Shown one piece after another: positions 25,538 to 35,201 of a stretch of 64,000 nucleotides of DNA. This stretch comes from Betaproteobacteria bacterium (lineage in GTDB: Bacteria; Pseudomonadota; Gammaproteobacteria; Burkholderiales; Casimicrobiaceae). Below the pieces are notes generated by a model, which had not been told where the DNA came from, did no database searches, and was given only the letters and a program-made list of their open reading frames with translations. The stretch is from NCBI GenBank assembly GCA_013298765.1, contig JAAFJA010000004.1, positions 186,001 through 250,000 on the forward strand. Reading direction: 5' to 3'. The first letter of the stretch is position 1. Each line of letters opens with the position of its first letter. Both the position numbers and the translations under genes were made by a program.

Positions 25538-26380
25538 ATGGCAAATGCGATTGAAATACTGTCCGCGAGCAAAACTTACTCCAACGGTACCCGCGCGCTC
25601 GAGCCGGTCGATCTAAAGATTCAGCCGGGCGAGTTTGTGACGCTTCTGGGTCCTTCAGGTTGCGGCAAAAGTACGCTACTGAAGATGATCGCAGGACTGC
25701 TCTCTCCGAGCGATGGTCGTATCCTGATTTGGAACAAACCCATCGACAAGGTTGAGGCGTCGGGGCACAAACTTGCATTCGTGTTTCAAGAGGCGACGTT
25801 GATGCCTTGGTCGCGCGTGCGCGCGAACGTGCGCTTGCCGCTCGATTTGCACGGTGACGCGAAGGATGAGGCAGAAAAGCGCGTCAACGATTCGCTAGAA
25901 CTCGTCGGTCTCTCCAAATTCGCTGACGCGTATCCGCGCGAGCTTTCGGGCGGTATGCAGATGCGGGTGTCGATTGCACGCGCGCTCGTGACGCAACCTG
26001 ATCTGCTGTTAATGGACGAGCCGTTCGGTGCGCTCGATGAAATCACGCGCAATAAGCTCGATAGTGATTTGCTCGATCTGTGGGAGAAGAAAAAACTCAC
26101 CGTGGTCTTCGTTACGCACTCGATTTACGAAGCGGTTTATCTCTCGACCCGCGTCGTGGTGATGGCGGCGCGTCCTGGGCGTGTCGTCGATCAGGTCAAC
26201 ATCGATGAGCCGTATCCGCGGGGTCACGACTTTCGCGTGTCATCGCAATTCGCACAGTACGCAAAGACCTTGCAAGACAGCTTGCTTCGCGCGGCCGCGA
26301 TGGGTGCATCCACAGACAGCGCGTCGGACGAGCCGAATGGCAGTGCGTCGAACCGCTCGACGAACGAGGCCGCACAATGA
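25538..26380 (+). CDS. ABC transporter ATP-binding protein, importer 1
   Basis: A 280-residue ATPase of the nitrate/sulfonate/taurine (SsuB/TauB) group. Walker A GPSGCGKST, Q-loop FVFQEATLMPW, signature LSGGMQMRVSIARAL, Walker B LLLMDEPFGALDE and the H-loop FVTHSIYEA are all intact. ATG 25538 (MANAIEIL) is preferred over an in-frame TTG upstream, although no good ribosome site is seen. The C-terminal 25 residues are Ser/Asn/Glu-rich. The stop overlaps the permease ATG (ATGA), so the two are translationally coupled. Confidence 0.93.
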   Translation: MANAIEILSASKTYSNGTRALEPVDLKIQPGEFVTLLGPSGCGKSTLLKMIAGLLSPSDGRILIWNKPIDKVEASGHKLAFVFQEATLMPWSRVRANVRLPLDLHGDAKDEAEKRVNDSLELVGLSKFADAYPRELSGGMQMRVSIARALVTQPDLLLMDEPFGALDEITRNKLDSDLLDLWEKKKLTVVFVTHSIYEAVYLSTRVVVMAARPGRVVDQVNIDEPYPRGHDFRVSSQFAQYAKTLQDSLLRAAAMGASTDSASDEPNGSASNRSTNEAAQ

Positions 26381-27156
26381 AGCATCAAAAGTGGCTCTTG
26401 CCGTTGATCGTTGCAGTGTTCGCAATTGCGCTGTGGAAGGGCCTTGTTATCGCGCTCGATATCAAGCCGTTTCTCTTGCCCGGCCCTGATCTTGTCGTGC
26501 AAACACTGATTAAGGATTGGGGGCTACTCGGAAGCGCCCTCTTCAATACGTTGCGGATCACGTTTTTTGCGTTTCTTGCTGCCGTCATACTTGGCAGCCT
26601 GATCGCGTTCGCGTTCGTGCAAAGCAAATGGATTGAAACCGCGTTTTTTCCGTACGCGGTATTGCTGCAAGTCACGCCAATTGTGGCGATTGCGCCGCTG
26701 ATCATCATTTGGGTGAAAAACCCGACGGTGTCGCTGGTGATCTGCGCGACGATCGTGGCACTGTTTCCGATGATCTCGAACACAACGCTCGGCCTGCGCA
26801 GCGTGAACCCAGGACTCGCGAGTTATTTCAAGATGAATCGCGCAACGCGTTGGCAAACGTTGGTTCGGCTGCGCATTCCATCGGCAGCGCCGTACTTTTT
26901 CGGCGGGCTGCGCATCAGTTCCGGACTCGCCCTGATCGGCGCGGTCGTCGCCGAGTTCGTGGCCGGCACCGGCGGCACCGGGGTCGGACTCGCGTATCAA
27001 ATTCTGCAAAGCGGGTATCAGTTAAACATCCCGCGCATGTTCGCAGCGTTGCTATTGATTACTGTCGCCGGCGTGTTGTTGTTCGTGCTCATGAACTGGC
27101 TCTCAAAGCTCGCGCTCGGGCATTGGCATGAGAGCGAAGTGAAGCATGAGGAGTGA
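26377..27156 (+). CDS. ABC transporter permease, importer 1
   Basis: A 259-residue inner-membrane permease of the BPD_transp_1 (TauC/SsuC) type, with about six hydrophobic helices. The first is WLLPLIVAVFAIALWKGLV and later ones include FFAFLAAVILGSLIAFAFV. The ATPase-contacting EAA-like loop is around the segment VAEFVAGTGGTGVGLAY. It overlaps the ATPase gene by four bases. Downstream lies a CGCAGATT repeat array and then an amidohydrolase gene. Confidence 0.93.
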   Translation: MKHQKWLLPLIVAVFAIALWKGLVIALDIKPFLLPGPDLVVQTLIKDWGLLGSALFNTLRITFFAFLAAVILGSLIAFAFVQSKWIETAFFPYAVLLQVTPIVAIAPLIIIWVKNPTVSLVICATIVALFPMISNTTLGLRSVNPGLASYFKMNRATRWQTLVRLRIPSAAPYFFGGLRISSGLALIGAVVAEFVAGTGGTGVGLAYQILQSGYQLNIPRMFAALLLITVAGVLLFVLMNWLSKLALGHWHESEVKHEE

Positions 27157-27161
27157 TTCTT

Positions 27162-27360
27162 TGACGCAGATTAACGCTGATTTCTCGCAGATTGCCGCTG
27201 ATTATTGGGTTTATCGAATGAGAATTGCGTAGCGTGTCGGTTGCGAACTATCCGGTGCAGCGAAGAATCAGCGCAGCTCTACTGGTGCGCTCGGAACAAC
27301 GTGAACCAATCAATGAGTAATCTGCGTAAATCTGCGAAATCAGCGTAATCTGCGTCAGAA
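27162..27360. repeat. CGCAGATT repeat array, copy A
   Basis: Left arm TTGACGCAGATTAACGCTGATT and variants from 27162 to about 27205, in two overlapping reads of CGCAGATT. The right arm at about 27311-27360 contains AATCTGCGTAAATCTGCG and AATCTGCGTCAG on the opposite orientation. A unique spacer separates the arms, so the whole forms a large imperfect inverted repeat between the permease and the amidohydrolase gene. Confidence 0.8.
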
Positions 27361-27377
27361 AATCACCTCGGTAAAGC

Positions 27378-28763
27378 ATGCAGTCAAACCTTCTCATCAG
27401 AAATCCCCTCGCCATCATGACCGGCCTCGCAGGCGCGCACGCGAGGCGTGACCTATCGCGCGGCGGAGATATCCGCATCCGCGACGGCAAAATCGCGGCG
27501 ATTGGCCATCTCTCGCCCGAGCCGAACGAGCGCGTGATCGATGCGAGCGATTGTGTGATCTATCCGGGGTGGATCAACACGCACCATCATCTCTTTCAAT
27601 CGCTGCTCAAAGGCATTCCCGCAGGTATCAATCTCGCGCTGCTTCCGTGGCTATCGGCCGTGCCCGTGCCTTACCGTCGCTACTTTGATCGCGAAGAGGC
27701 GCTCGCGATTGCGGCGCGCGTGGGACTCGTTGAGTTACTGCTCTCCGGCTGCACGACGGTTGCCGATCACCAATATCACTACTACCCCGACATTCCGTAT
27801 AACGCCTCCGAAGTTGTGTTCAACGAAGCGGAAAAATTGGGTGTTCGTTTTGCGCTCTTGCGCGGCGGGCAGACGCACATGCGGATCATCGACAAACAGC
27901 CGCCGCCGCAATGCACGCCTGAGCCGATTGATCTCATCATGCGTCGCATCGAAGATGACGTGAAGCGCTTTCACGATCCGAGCGACTTTTCGATGCGGCG
28001 CGTCGTCTCTGCAATCACGACGCCCACCTGGAGCTGCAAGACGGATGAGTTGCTCGAATTCGCACGCCACGCACGGCGACTTGGCATTCACCTGCATTCG
28101 CACTTGAGCGAAACCTACGACTACGTAACGTTTTGCCGCGAAGTGCACAACACGACGCCCATCGATTTCTGCGAGAAATACGAGTGGCTTGGCCCCGATG
28201 TGTGGTTCGCGCACATGGTGCATCTCTCGCAAGCCGAGATCGAGAAATGTGGCAGAACGCAAACCGGAATCTCGCATTGCCCGCAAAGCAATTGCCGCCT
28301 CGCGTCAGGCGTTGCGCCAGTGCCCGAAATGCTCGCCGCAAATGTACCGGTGTCGCTCGCGGTGGACGGCGCAGCGAGCAACGAAGCCGCGGACATGGCA
28401 AACGAAGCGCACACCGCGTGGATGGTGCATCGTGCAGCGAAACAAAACGCTGCGTGTATCGATGCTGAGACTGTGACGCATATCGGCACGGCAGGCGGCG
28501 CGCGCGTGATGGGCTGGAACGGCATCGGCACCATCGAAGTCGGCAAAGCCGCTGACCTCGCGATTTACTCACTCGATCATCCACGCTACTTTGGCTTGCA
28601 CGACCCAGCGGTCGGCCCGGTCGTGTCAGGCGGTGCGACGCATTGCAAGGCGGTAATTTGCAACGGACGAATCGTCGTTGAAGACGGCGCGATTCCGGGG
28701 TTCGATATGGATCAGCTTAGACGTGATGCGCAGCGGCTTGTGAGAATGATGGTCGCCGCGTAA
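27378..28763 (+). CDS. Amidohydrolase, probable 8-oxoguanine deaminase or related aminohydrolase
   Basis: A 461-residue metal-dependent hydrolase of the TrzA/AtzA/SsnA group. Metal ligands are seen in GWINTHHHLFQSLL (HxH near residue 73), HLHSHLSET (near 235), HMVHLSQAEI and SLAVDGAASNEAADM with the catalytic Asp. SHCPQSNCRLASG is typical of 8-oxoguanine and hydroxyatrazine-type deaminases. The probable reaction is hydrolytic deamination of an oxidised purine or similar heterocycle, releasing ammonia. Its position after a sigma-54-driven importer supports a nitrogen-scavenging role; the exact substrate is inferred. Repeat arrays flank it on both sides. Confidence 0.85.
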   Translation: MQSNLLIRNPLAIMTGLAGAHARRDLSRGGDIRIRDGKIAAIGHLSPEPNERVIDASDCVIYPGWINTHHHLFQSLLKGIPAGINLALLPWLSAVPVPYRRYFDREEALAIAARVGLVELLLSGCTTVADHQYHYYPDIPYNASEVVFNEAEKLGVRFALLRGGQTHMRIIDKQPPPQCTPEPIDLIMRRIEDDVKRFHDPSDFSMRRVVSAITTPTWSCKTDELLEFARHARRLGIHLHSHLSETYDYVTFCREVHNTTPIDFCEKYEWLGPDVWFAHMVHLSQAEIEKCGRTQTGISHCPQSNCRLASGVAPVPEMLAANVPVSLAVDGAASNEAADMANEAHTAWMVHRAAKQNAACIDAETVTHIGTAGGARVMGWNGIGTIEVGKAADLAIYSLDHPRYFGLHDPAVGPVVSGGATHCKAVICNGRIVVEDGAIPGFDMDQLRRDAQRLVRMMVAA

Positions 28764-28773
28764 GCAACGGTTT

Positions 28774-29064
28774 CTTTTTTGACGCAGATTACCGCAGATT
28801 ACCGCAGATTACCGCAGATCCTTTTGGAGAATTTTTGCCACAGATTTACACAGATGAACACAGATCTAATCTGCTTTTTGCAGCCTAGATCAGCGACGCG
28901 AACGTGTGATTTTTTGACGCAGATTCACGCAGATTTGTTCAGTTGATTTACGCAGATTTTTAACGTGCGCTTCGCTTAAACATCTGTGTGTATCTGTGTA
29001 AATCTGTGGCAAAAAAATCTGCGGTAGTCGGCGTCAAATCTGCGTGAATCTGCGTCAAAAAAAG
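28774..29064. repeat. CGCAGATT repeat array, copy B (largest)
   Basis: Starts with TTTTTTGACGCAGATT followed by three further ACCGCAGATT units in tandem (28781-28820). It then has CACAGATTTACACAGAT-type words (28838-28865), another GACGCAGATTCACGCAGATT block near 28915, and the inverted partners ATCTGTGTAAATCTGTGGC (near 28992-29010) and AATCTGCGTGAATCTGCG ending GTCAAAAAAA (29037-29064). Nested left and right arms could fold into one long stem. It lies between the amidohydrolase and the FAD oxidase. Confidence 0.85.
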
Positions 29065-29085
29065 TAGCTAGTTGAATATCCACTC

Positions 29086-30501
29086 ATGAACAAACCCACA
29101 GAACAACAACTCTCCGCCGTGCGCGCCGAACTCGATGGCGTTCACATCATTGATGACGAATCGCAGGTGACGCGACTGTCGCGTGATTTTTCGTGGTTCT
29201 CACCGGTGCTCACGCAAGAGCTTGAGCCCTATCGCGCAGACATCGTCGTGCGACCCAAGACGGAGGATGAAATCGTTCGCGTCGTCGCCGCCTGTGCGAA
29301 ACACAAGGTGCCGATCACGCCACGCGGTGCTGGCTCGGGGAACTACGGGCAGTGCACGCCACTCTTCGGTGGCGTCATCATCGATCTTTCGCAGTACAAC
29401 CAGCTCGTGTGGCACAAGGGCGATGTCGCGCGCGTGCAAGCGGGCATGCGTTTGCTCGACATCGATAAAGCAACGCAACCGGCAGGATGGGAGTTGCGTT
29501 GTGTGCCCTCGACCTTTCGCATCGCCACCGTCGGCGGTTTGTACGGCGGCGGCTTTGGCGGTATCGGATCAATCAACTACGGGCCGCTCGCGAGCACCGG
29601 CAATGTGCTGGGTGTGAAAGCGATCACCGTGGAGCCGGAACCTAAGCTTGTGGAGTTGCGCGCTCCGGAAGCGCTCCTCCTGCATCATGTGTACGGCACC
29701 AGCGGCATCGTGCTCGAAATGGAGATCGCGCTTGCGCCCACGCATGCGTGGCGCGAGTGCGTGTTCGTGGGTGATGGGATCGAGCGGATGCTGCGTTTGG
29801 GGGATGAAATCGCGAATGCACCGGGCATCGTGAAGAAGTCAGTAAGCTTCTTCGAGGACTCGATTCAGCCTTTTTTACCAACGCTGCATTCTTTCTGGGC
29901 AACAGGTAAATCTGCGTTGTTCGTGGTGATTACAGAAAACGCAGTTGATGCCCTAAGAGATTTGGCGAATAAGCATGGGGCTACTATTTCGTACAACGAG
30001 CCGCATCTCGATCAAGTAAAGAAGGGCAGAACGATTCTCGAATACACGTGGAATCACACGACGCTACATGCCCTCAAGATCGACAAAACGATTACCTACA
30101 TTCAAAGCGGTTTCCCGGCCGGTCAGCACATCGAACATGCGCTCAAGATGAAAGCACTGCTTGGTGATGAGTGTTTGTTGCACCTCGAATTCATTCGCCT
30201 CAAAGAAGGGCAGATGACGTTCAGCGGCTTGCAAATTATTCGCTACACGAATGCGGCGCGCTTGAACGAGATCATGCAACTGCATCGCGACAACGGCGTC
30301 TACATCGCGAACCCCCACGTCTATCACGTGGAAGACGGCAAACAAGGCCAAATCAATCCCGATATCGTGATGACGAAGTTGCGGCTCGATCCGCAAGGCC
30401 TCGTCAATCCGGGAAAGCTGCGCGGCTGGGAGCTGCGCGATCAGATCGCAGCGGACGTGAGAGCGGGGAAAGTGAACGTCGCTACCTTACCGAAGTTTTA
30501 G
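29086..30501 (+). CDS. FAD-binding oxidase/dehydrogenase (GlcD/FAD_binding_4 family)
   Basis: A 471-residue flavoprotein. The FAD-binding PCMH-type domain shows DIVVRPKTEDEIVRVV (about residue 49), PITPRGAGSGNYGQ (pyrophosphate-binding loop), VIIDLSQYNQ and ATVGGLYGGGFGGIGS with GTSGIVLEMEIAL. The C-terminal part ends in DPQGLVNPGKLRGWE, a segment typical of the FAD-oxidase C-terminal domain. Substrate is unknown; 2-hydroxy acids are common for the family. The gene sits between the amidohydrolase and a hairpin-rich stretch, so a role in processing a product of the imported nitrogen compound is possible but unproven. Confidence 0.85.
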   Translation: MNKPTEQQLSAVRAELDGVHIIDDESQVTRLSRDFSWFSPVLTQELEPYRADIVVRPKTEDEIVRVVAACAKHKVPITPRGAGSGNYGQCTPLFGGVIIDLSQYNQLVWHKGDVARVQAGMRLLDIDKATQPAGWELRCVPSTFRIATVGGLYGGGFGGIGSINYGPLASTGNVLGVKAITVEPEPKLVELRAPEALLLHHVYGTSGIVLEMEIALAPTHAWRECVFVGDGIERMLRLGDEIANAPGIVKKSVSFFEDSIQPFLPTLHSFWATGKSALFVVITENAVDALRDLANKHGATISYNEPHLDQVKKGRTILEYTWNHTTLHALKIDKTITYIQSGFPAGQHIEHALKMKALLGDECLLHLEFIRLKEGQMTFSGLQIIRYTNAARLNEIMQLHRDNGVYIANPHVYHVEDGKQGQINPDIVMTKLRLDPQGLVNPGKLRGWELRDQIAADVRAGKVNVATLPKF

Positions 30502-30502
30502 A

Positions 30503-30572
30503 GCCCTTCGGGCAGGACGAATGACGACGCGCCATCAGCGCTAGAACGTCGCTTCGCTAGGACGCAAAGCTT
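30503..30572. repeat. Hairpin repeats related to those at 25258-25484
   Basis: Directly after the oxidase stop: GCCC-TTC-GGGC (30503-30513), then AGGACGAATGACGACGC, and AACGTCGCTTCGCTAGGACG followed by CAAAGCTTT. The words GACGACG, CGTCGCTTCGCTA and GACGCAAAGCT also occur in the array at 25258-25484. The GCCC/GGGC hairpin could act as part of a terminator. No coding frame. Confidence 0.6.
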
Positions 30573-30603
30573 TAAAACGATCACCGGGTATTCAGCGCGG
30601 CTT

Positions 30604-32025
30604 TCAGTCCGCGACTTTCTTTTCGGGTTTTGCGGTTTGCTTGACCATCGACCACGCCAATCCGCCCAGCAACAACACGCCCGCAATCAATACGCCCCAC
30701 AACACGAGCGAGCGCTCTGACGGTGCACCTACTTTTTCTTTAATCGTCGAAAGAGCTGTTGGCGCGGCAGGGGCTGCGGCGATCACGTTGACGACATCGA
30801 CTGTTGCTTGTGCGAGCTTTGTCTCGCTGCTGTCAACGTAACCGGGAATCAGGCTGGCTATCGGTAGCGCCACAGACTTTGCTTCTTTGTTGCCAACCGC
30901 GAGCGTGAACGGCGGATTGCCCGACGTGACAAAAGCGATATTGACAGGGTTCACAACCGCGTGTGCGCTGGGTAGCGCGGCGGCGAATGCGTTCGGATTG
31001 CGATCCGATTCAATACGGATTTCTTTCGCTGCCAACCCGTTCACTTCGAGCGGCGGATTGATGGACTCAGCATTGCCGCTCGCGATTCGATACACCACGC
31101 TACTCGCAACAAATCGCCACGGCTCACTCTTAGCGTTGCGCGCGTGAATCCGCACGGGCAAGAGCGTGTTCGGTACGCTCGCGCGCAACACAAGCGCATG
31201 AATCGGCGTCGCGAAGGGCACAGCAATAATCGCTTCGCCATCCGAGCTACCTTTCGAAACAGCGAGCGAAAGTTCGCTGCGAACTGCGACGGTGGCAGTC
31301 GGTGTTTCCACTGTTTGCACACCGCGCAATTTGATCGCAGCATTTGACGGCCACGTCACTCGCAAATACTCTTTGTCGAGACTTGCGCCGCTGAGCGGAA
31401 CGCGCAGATTGCCAGGTGCGCCTTCGCCGCCGAAGCGAAATACGGGTGCTTCGCCGACCGTGCGCCAATTCTTTAAGTCTTTACTCGCGGAAACGGTGAG
31501 TGACACCGGTTCACCGACGGGTAAATCTGCATCAATAATGATCGCATCGAGTTTCGCTGCTCGGGCAGAGGTGTCGATCAATGCGCCGATTTGTTTCGTC
31601 TGCGCGCTCGCAGATGCACTCGGTTTCCCAGCGTCAACAATCACCGTGCGCTGCCCGGCGCGCTCATCGATTCGAAGTTGCAATCCGCCGAGGTTTTGTT
31701 CTTGCACTTGCGTCACGTTGATCGAAAAGATCGAAGCGGCGCGCGGCAATGGCGCAGTGGTTTCGGTGCGTTGCGGGAGCAGTGCTATCGGCACCGAGTC
31801 CCCGTTCGCATTGAACACGCGCACATCGGCGAAATTGCTTGCCCGAATCGCTGCAAGCGCGGCGGGCGGTAATGCGAGACGCTGCAACCCCGCGTTGGCT
31901 GGCGTTTGCAGGGGAAAGCGCAGCGCGAACGTATCCGGCTTTTCAGTCTGCGCGGAAAGATGCGCGCAAGCGAAGAGCATCATCGATGAAAGTAGAAGCT
32001 TGAAGCCAGATTTCATTGAATTCAC
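30604..32025 (-). CDS. DUF3999 family membrane-anchored protein
   Basis: A 473-residue exported protein with signal peptide (LLLSSMMLFACAHLSAQ). The mature start FALRFPLQTPANAGLQRLALP and RVFNANGDSVPIALLP are typical of DUF3999. One C-terminal transmembrane helix (LVLWGVLIAGVLLLGGLAW) followed by a short basic tail suggests a periplasmic, inner-membrane-anchored protein. A GTG start overlaps the DUF2339 stop (GTGA); an in-frame ATG lies three codons further in. DUF3999 and DUF2339 are usually found together, implying a joint but unknown envelope function. Confidence 0.85.
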   Translation of the reverse strand: MNSMKSGFKLLLSSMMLFACAHLSAQTEKPDTFALRFPLQTPANAGLQRLALPPAALAAIRASNFADVRVFNANGDSVPIALLPQRTETTAPLPRAASIFSINVTQVQEQNLGGLQLRIDERAGQRTVIVDAGKPSASASAQTKQIGALIDTSARAAKLDAIIIDADLPVGEPVSLTVSASKDLKNWRTVGEAPVFRFGGEGAPGNLRVPLSGASLDKEYLRVTWPSNAAIKLRGVQTVETPTATVAVRSELSLAVSKGSSDGEAIIAVPFATPIHALVLRASVPNTLLPVRIHARNAKSEPWRFVASSVVYRIASGNAESINPPLEVNGLAAKEIRIESDRNPNAFAAALPSAHAVVNPVNIAFVTSGNPPFTLAVGNKEAKSVALPIASLIPGYVDSSETKLAQATVDVVNVIAAAPAAPTALSTIKEKVGAPSERSLVLWGVLIAGVLLLGGLAWSMVKQTAKPEKKVAD

Positions 32026-34952
32026 GATGACTTTTCCTCACTTACTTTCGCATTCTTCGCGTCTTTCGTCGGCGGCAGTGGCGCAACATAACCCACAATC
32101 AACATCAATACCCCGACCACAATGAAAGCGACGATGCGCTCGGTACCACCCGCGTTCGAAAGATCAATGAAGAATAGCTTCGCCACAGTGAGGGCGAGCA
32201 AGCCCGCGCCCATCATCCAAAGCGGACGCAACGCTTTTCGATGCGCGAGCAACATGAGCACGAGTGCGAGTACGGTCCACAAAATTGCGTAGCCCATTTG
32301 TACGAGAAACGAATTGAAGAGCGCGCTTCCGTCCCACGCGACACCGCCGAAGTGATGCGCGACACGCAGCCACACAGTGTTAATCGCGATAAACGCAAGC
32401 GCTGCGAGCGCAATCTTCGGCGCGTTACCAAAGACCACGTTCGGGATCGATTCACGAATCGATTGCAAGCGTTTTAGCCACAACAAGATGCCCACCAAGC
32501 CAAGCGCGATTGCAAGATCAGTCGGGTTCAATAGCGGGATATAAGGCAGCGGATCGGCGCGACCACTTGAAGTCACGGCAACGAGGAATGCACCGACAAA
32601 AACACCGATTGCAATCGGCGCAGCAGCAAACCAGAGATACGCTTGGTTGAACGCAGCAAGCGGCCAGCGCGCACGTGCGCTCGACGCGCTCGCCCAGATC
32701 GCAAGCGCGACTAACGTCAGCGTCGCAGCCACCAGAAGCACCACTGAGGCCCATGCGGTACGCCACAAATCGCCGCGATCAACCGCGTAGACCAACATGT
32801 CGGCCAACAATATCACTAGGGTCCATACGCCAATTACGTGCATTGCCGTGAACCACAAACGTGGTGGATACGAGTCGACGCGACGAAGCAATACGTAGTG
32901 CAACACGAGGGCAACGGACCAGAACGCCCAGCCAAAATCGTGGGCGACGCGATTGCCATCAACGATATTGAGAAACGCAACGTAGGCGAGCGCAATGGCT
33001 GTTGTGTAGGCGGGCCATGCAGCGACACTCCAATTCGTTCGCTTCGCAAATCGCTCTGCGATAAACGCACTGCCAATGCAGGCGAGCAGCATGAGGTTCG
33101 CATGCATTGTCGAAGCAATGGCGAAATCTCCTAAATCATTCATGCCAGGAACGCGTCGCGTCACTTCAAAGAAGAGCGCTACCAACCACCAAACAAATCC
33201 GACCATGAAAAGCGGATTCGGCAGCAACACTTCAAGCGATGCGTATTGTTTCGCCGCACTGCTTTCGCTATGTGCGAGTGGCTTGCGTGTCCACCATGCG
33301 AGTGCGAACGCGGGCAGCGCAAGCATCAGCGCGCCGACGAAAAGCGGATTCGCGAACGGAAAACTCGACAACGTGTTTTCATGCAAGCGACTCATGAACG
33401 AGAGCGCTGCAATTAGCTGTAGCGCGAGCCCGAAAAGCCGTGGCATCCAGCGCGCCTGTCGCATCCCGACCCAGAACACAGCCGCGCCCTCTACCGCCCA
33501 CACCGCCGCAGTCCAGCGCGCATCAAGCGCGAGCGGTACCGCGAGCGTGACAAAGCCAACGCCCAGTGCGATGAAACACTCGATCAGTAAACGCTGGGTC
33601 TCAGCGCGGCGTTTCATCAATACGAAGGCGAGCAACAAGTAAAGCGCACCGAGCGCGAGCGCGGAGAATGCAAGCGCGAATTCGATATTGCGCACAAGCA
33701 CTGCCTGAATACCGAAAGCAATAATCGGTGCGCCGAACACCAAGGTGGCATCCACCGCCCCATTCACGCTCGCGTTGAATTTTGTGGCTTCATGCCGCGC
33801 GTAGAGAATCGCAGCGGCAACGTAGATCAATAGAAACGCTACCAAGAAAGGCATCGTACTTCCGAGCAACTCACTGGTATAGCGATCGCCGACCCACAAC
33901 GCGAACACGCCAAATGTGAACACAAAGCCGACCACATTCAACAAACGCCACGACCGTTTGTATGCGATGAACAAAATCGCAAGATTGAGCAGCGCGTAGT
34001 ACGAAAACAAAACGACATGACTGCCGCCGCCGCGCGACGCGAGAATCGGCGCGAGGAAGCCTCCGGCAAATCCGATGACGGCGAGCGCGCGTGAGTTTTG
34101 CAAAAGCGCAATCGCAGCGGAAAGCGCGCAGACGGCGACCATGACGGCGAGCGCGAAACCTGCGGGCAGCAACGAATACAAGCGGAAACTCGCAAACACC
34201 GTGAGATAGAGCACGGCGACACCGGCGCCTTGCAACGTCATCGCGTAGCCGTGCTTCTTGTCGCGCAATCTAAATCCGGTGATCAAGAGGGCGAGCCCCG
34301 CCGCGCCGACGAGCGCGAGCCGCAGTTCAACCGGAAACATTGAATTTTCAGCCGCGTACTTCGCGAGAAACGACAAGCCAATGAAAAGTACGACGACACC
34401 GGCGCGCACGACCGTGTTGCCGCCAGTGAGCCAAGCGATCGCTGCGTTGAGTGCGCGCTCGATCGCGTTCGACTGCGGTGGTGTTGCAGGCGGTGGTGGT
34501 GCCGACGGTGTGCTTTGAATCGGCGGCGCGGCAGTCGGCACGGAAATCTCCGCAGCAGCGGCTTGTGCTCGCATCGGCACGGGCGACGGCGTTTGCAGTT
34601 CGTCAATTGCGGTGAGCGGCGGCGCTTCGTCTTTACCGAGCGGCGCGCTCAGTGAATCTGCAAAGGCTTCGGGGATCGGCTCGCGGGTTGCGGCGGCCGT
34701 TACCGCCAACTGGGCGTCTCGCGATTGCGATTTCGCCAATTCGGCAGCTGCGGCATCCACCGACAACGCTTGCTCTTGCTTGATTGCATCGGTCTCGCGT
34801 TTGATCGCATTGCGAACCGATACACGGAGCGTGAGGCCCATGAGCGATCCGATGATCGCGCCGGGAATCCAACCGAAGTCGCCCATGCCCGGCCACAAAA
34901 GCCCGACGAACGCGCCCCACAACGTGCCCCATATAACCATCGCCGCCCCCAC
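32022..34952 (-). CDS. DUF2339 polytopic membrane protein
   Basis: A 976-residue integral membrane protein with more than twenty hydrophobic helices. The N terminus holds two close helices (WGTLWGAFVGLLWPG and WIPGAIIGSLMGL), then a soluble Pro/Ala-rich region (about 60-185). From NAAIAWLTGGNTVVRAGVVVLF onward it is nearly continuous membrane, with VIGFAGGFLAPILAS, a conserved DUF2339 signature. It may be a transporter or envelope enzyme; function is not established. It is upstream of and overlaps DUF3999. The CDS is intact. Confidence 0.88.
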   Translation of the reverse strand: MGAAMVIWGTLWGAFVGLLWPGMGDFGWIPGAIIGSLMGLTLRVSVRNAIKRETDAIKQEQALSVDAAAAELAKSQSRDAQLAVTAAATREPIPEAFADSLSAPLGKDEAPPLTAIDELQTPSPVPMRAQAAAAEISVPTAAPPIQSTPSAPPPPATPPQSNAIERALNAAIAWLTGGNTVVRAGVVVLFIGLSFLAKYAAENSMFPVELRLALVGAAGLALLITGFRLRDKKHGYAMTLQGAGVAVLYLTVFASFRLYSLLPAGFALAVMVAVCALSAAIALLQNSRALAVIGFAGGFLAPILASRGGGSHVVLFSYYALLNLAILFIAYKRSWRLLNVVGFVFTFGVFALWVGDRYTSELLGSTMPFLVAFLLIYVAAAILYARHEATKFNASVNGAVDATLVFGAPIIAFGIQAVLVRNIEFALAFSALALGALYLLLAFVLMKRRAETQRLLIECFIALGVGFVTLAVPLALDARWTAAVWAVEGAAVFWVGMRQARWMPRLFGLALQLIAALSFMSRLHENTLSSFPFANPLFVGALMLALPAFALAWWTRKPLAHSESSAAKQYASLEVLLPNPLFMVGFVWWLVALFFEVTRRVPGMNDLGDFAIASTMHANLMLLACIGSAFIAERFAKRTNWSVAAWPAYTTAIALAYVAFLNIVDGNRVAHDFGWAFWSVALVLHYVLLRRVDSYPPRLWFTAMHVIGVWTLVILLADMLVYAVDRGDLWRTAWASVVLLVAATLTLVALAIWASASSARARWPLAAFNQAYLWFAAAPIAIGVFVGAFLVAVTSSGRADPLPYIPLLNPTDLAIALGLVGILLWLKRLQSIRESIPNVVFGNAPKIALAALAFIAINTVWLRVAHHFGGVAWDGSALFNSFLVQMGYAILWTVLALVLMLLAHRKALRPLWMMGAGLLALTVAKLFFIDLSNAGGTERIVAFIVVGVLMLIVGYVAPLPPTKDAKNAKVSEEKSS

Positions 34953-35201
34953 ACTAGTTCGTCGTGAACTGAATGAGGCTATCTTGTCACATGTTTATTG
35001 ATGGGTTGGCGGGAAACGGTAAAGTCTTTCGTAGCGATACGTTCGGTACAAATGACTGGCTAATCGTCGAAAGCGACACAATTATTTGGCCTACGCGATT
35101 AGTTTCGAATTTTTCGAAAACTTGATTAACTTCTTTGAAGCCCTGATTTTTACGTCGCCTTATGAGAAAAGCTTCCCGACCAAATCAAGTTCTTTTTCGC
35201 G
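34953..35201. other. Intergenic region with AT-rich palindrome
   Basis: About 250 bases between two minus-strand genes. It holds TTTCGAA (35103-35109) and TTCGAAA (35113-35119), a perfect 7-base inverted repeat with a TTT centre. This lies about 80 bases beyond the stop of the quinone reductase gene, so it could be a terminator without a T tract or an operator for the DUF2339 gene. Nothing else recognised. Confidence 0.4.
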
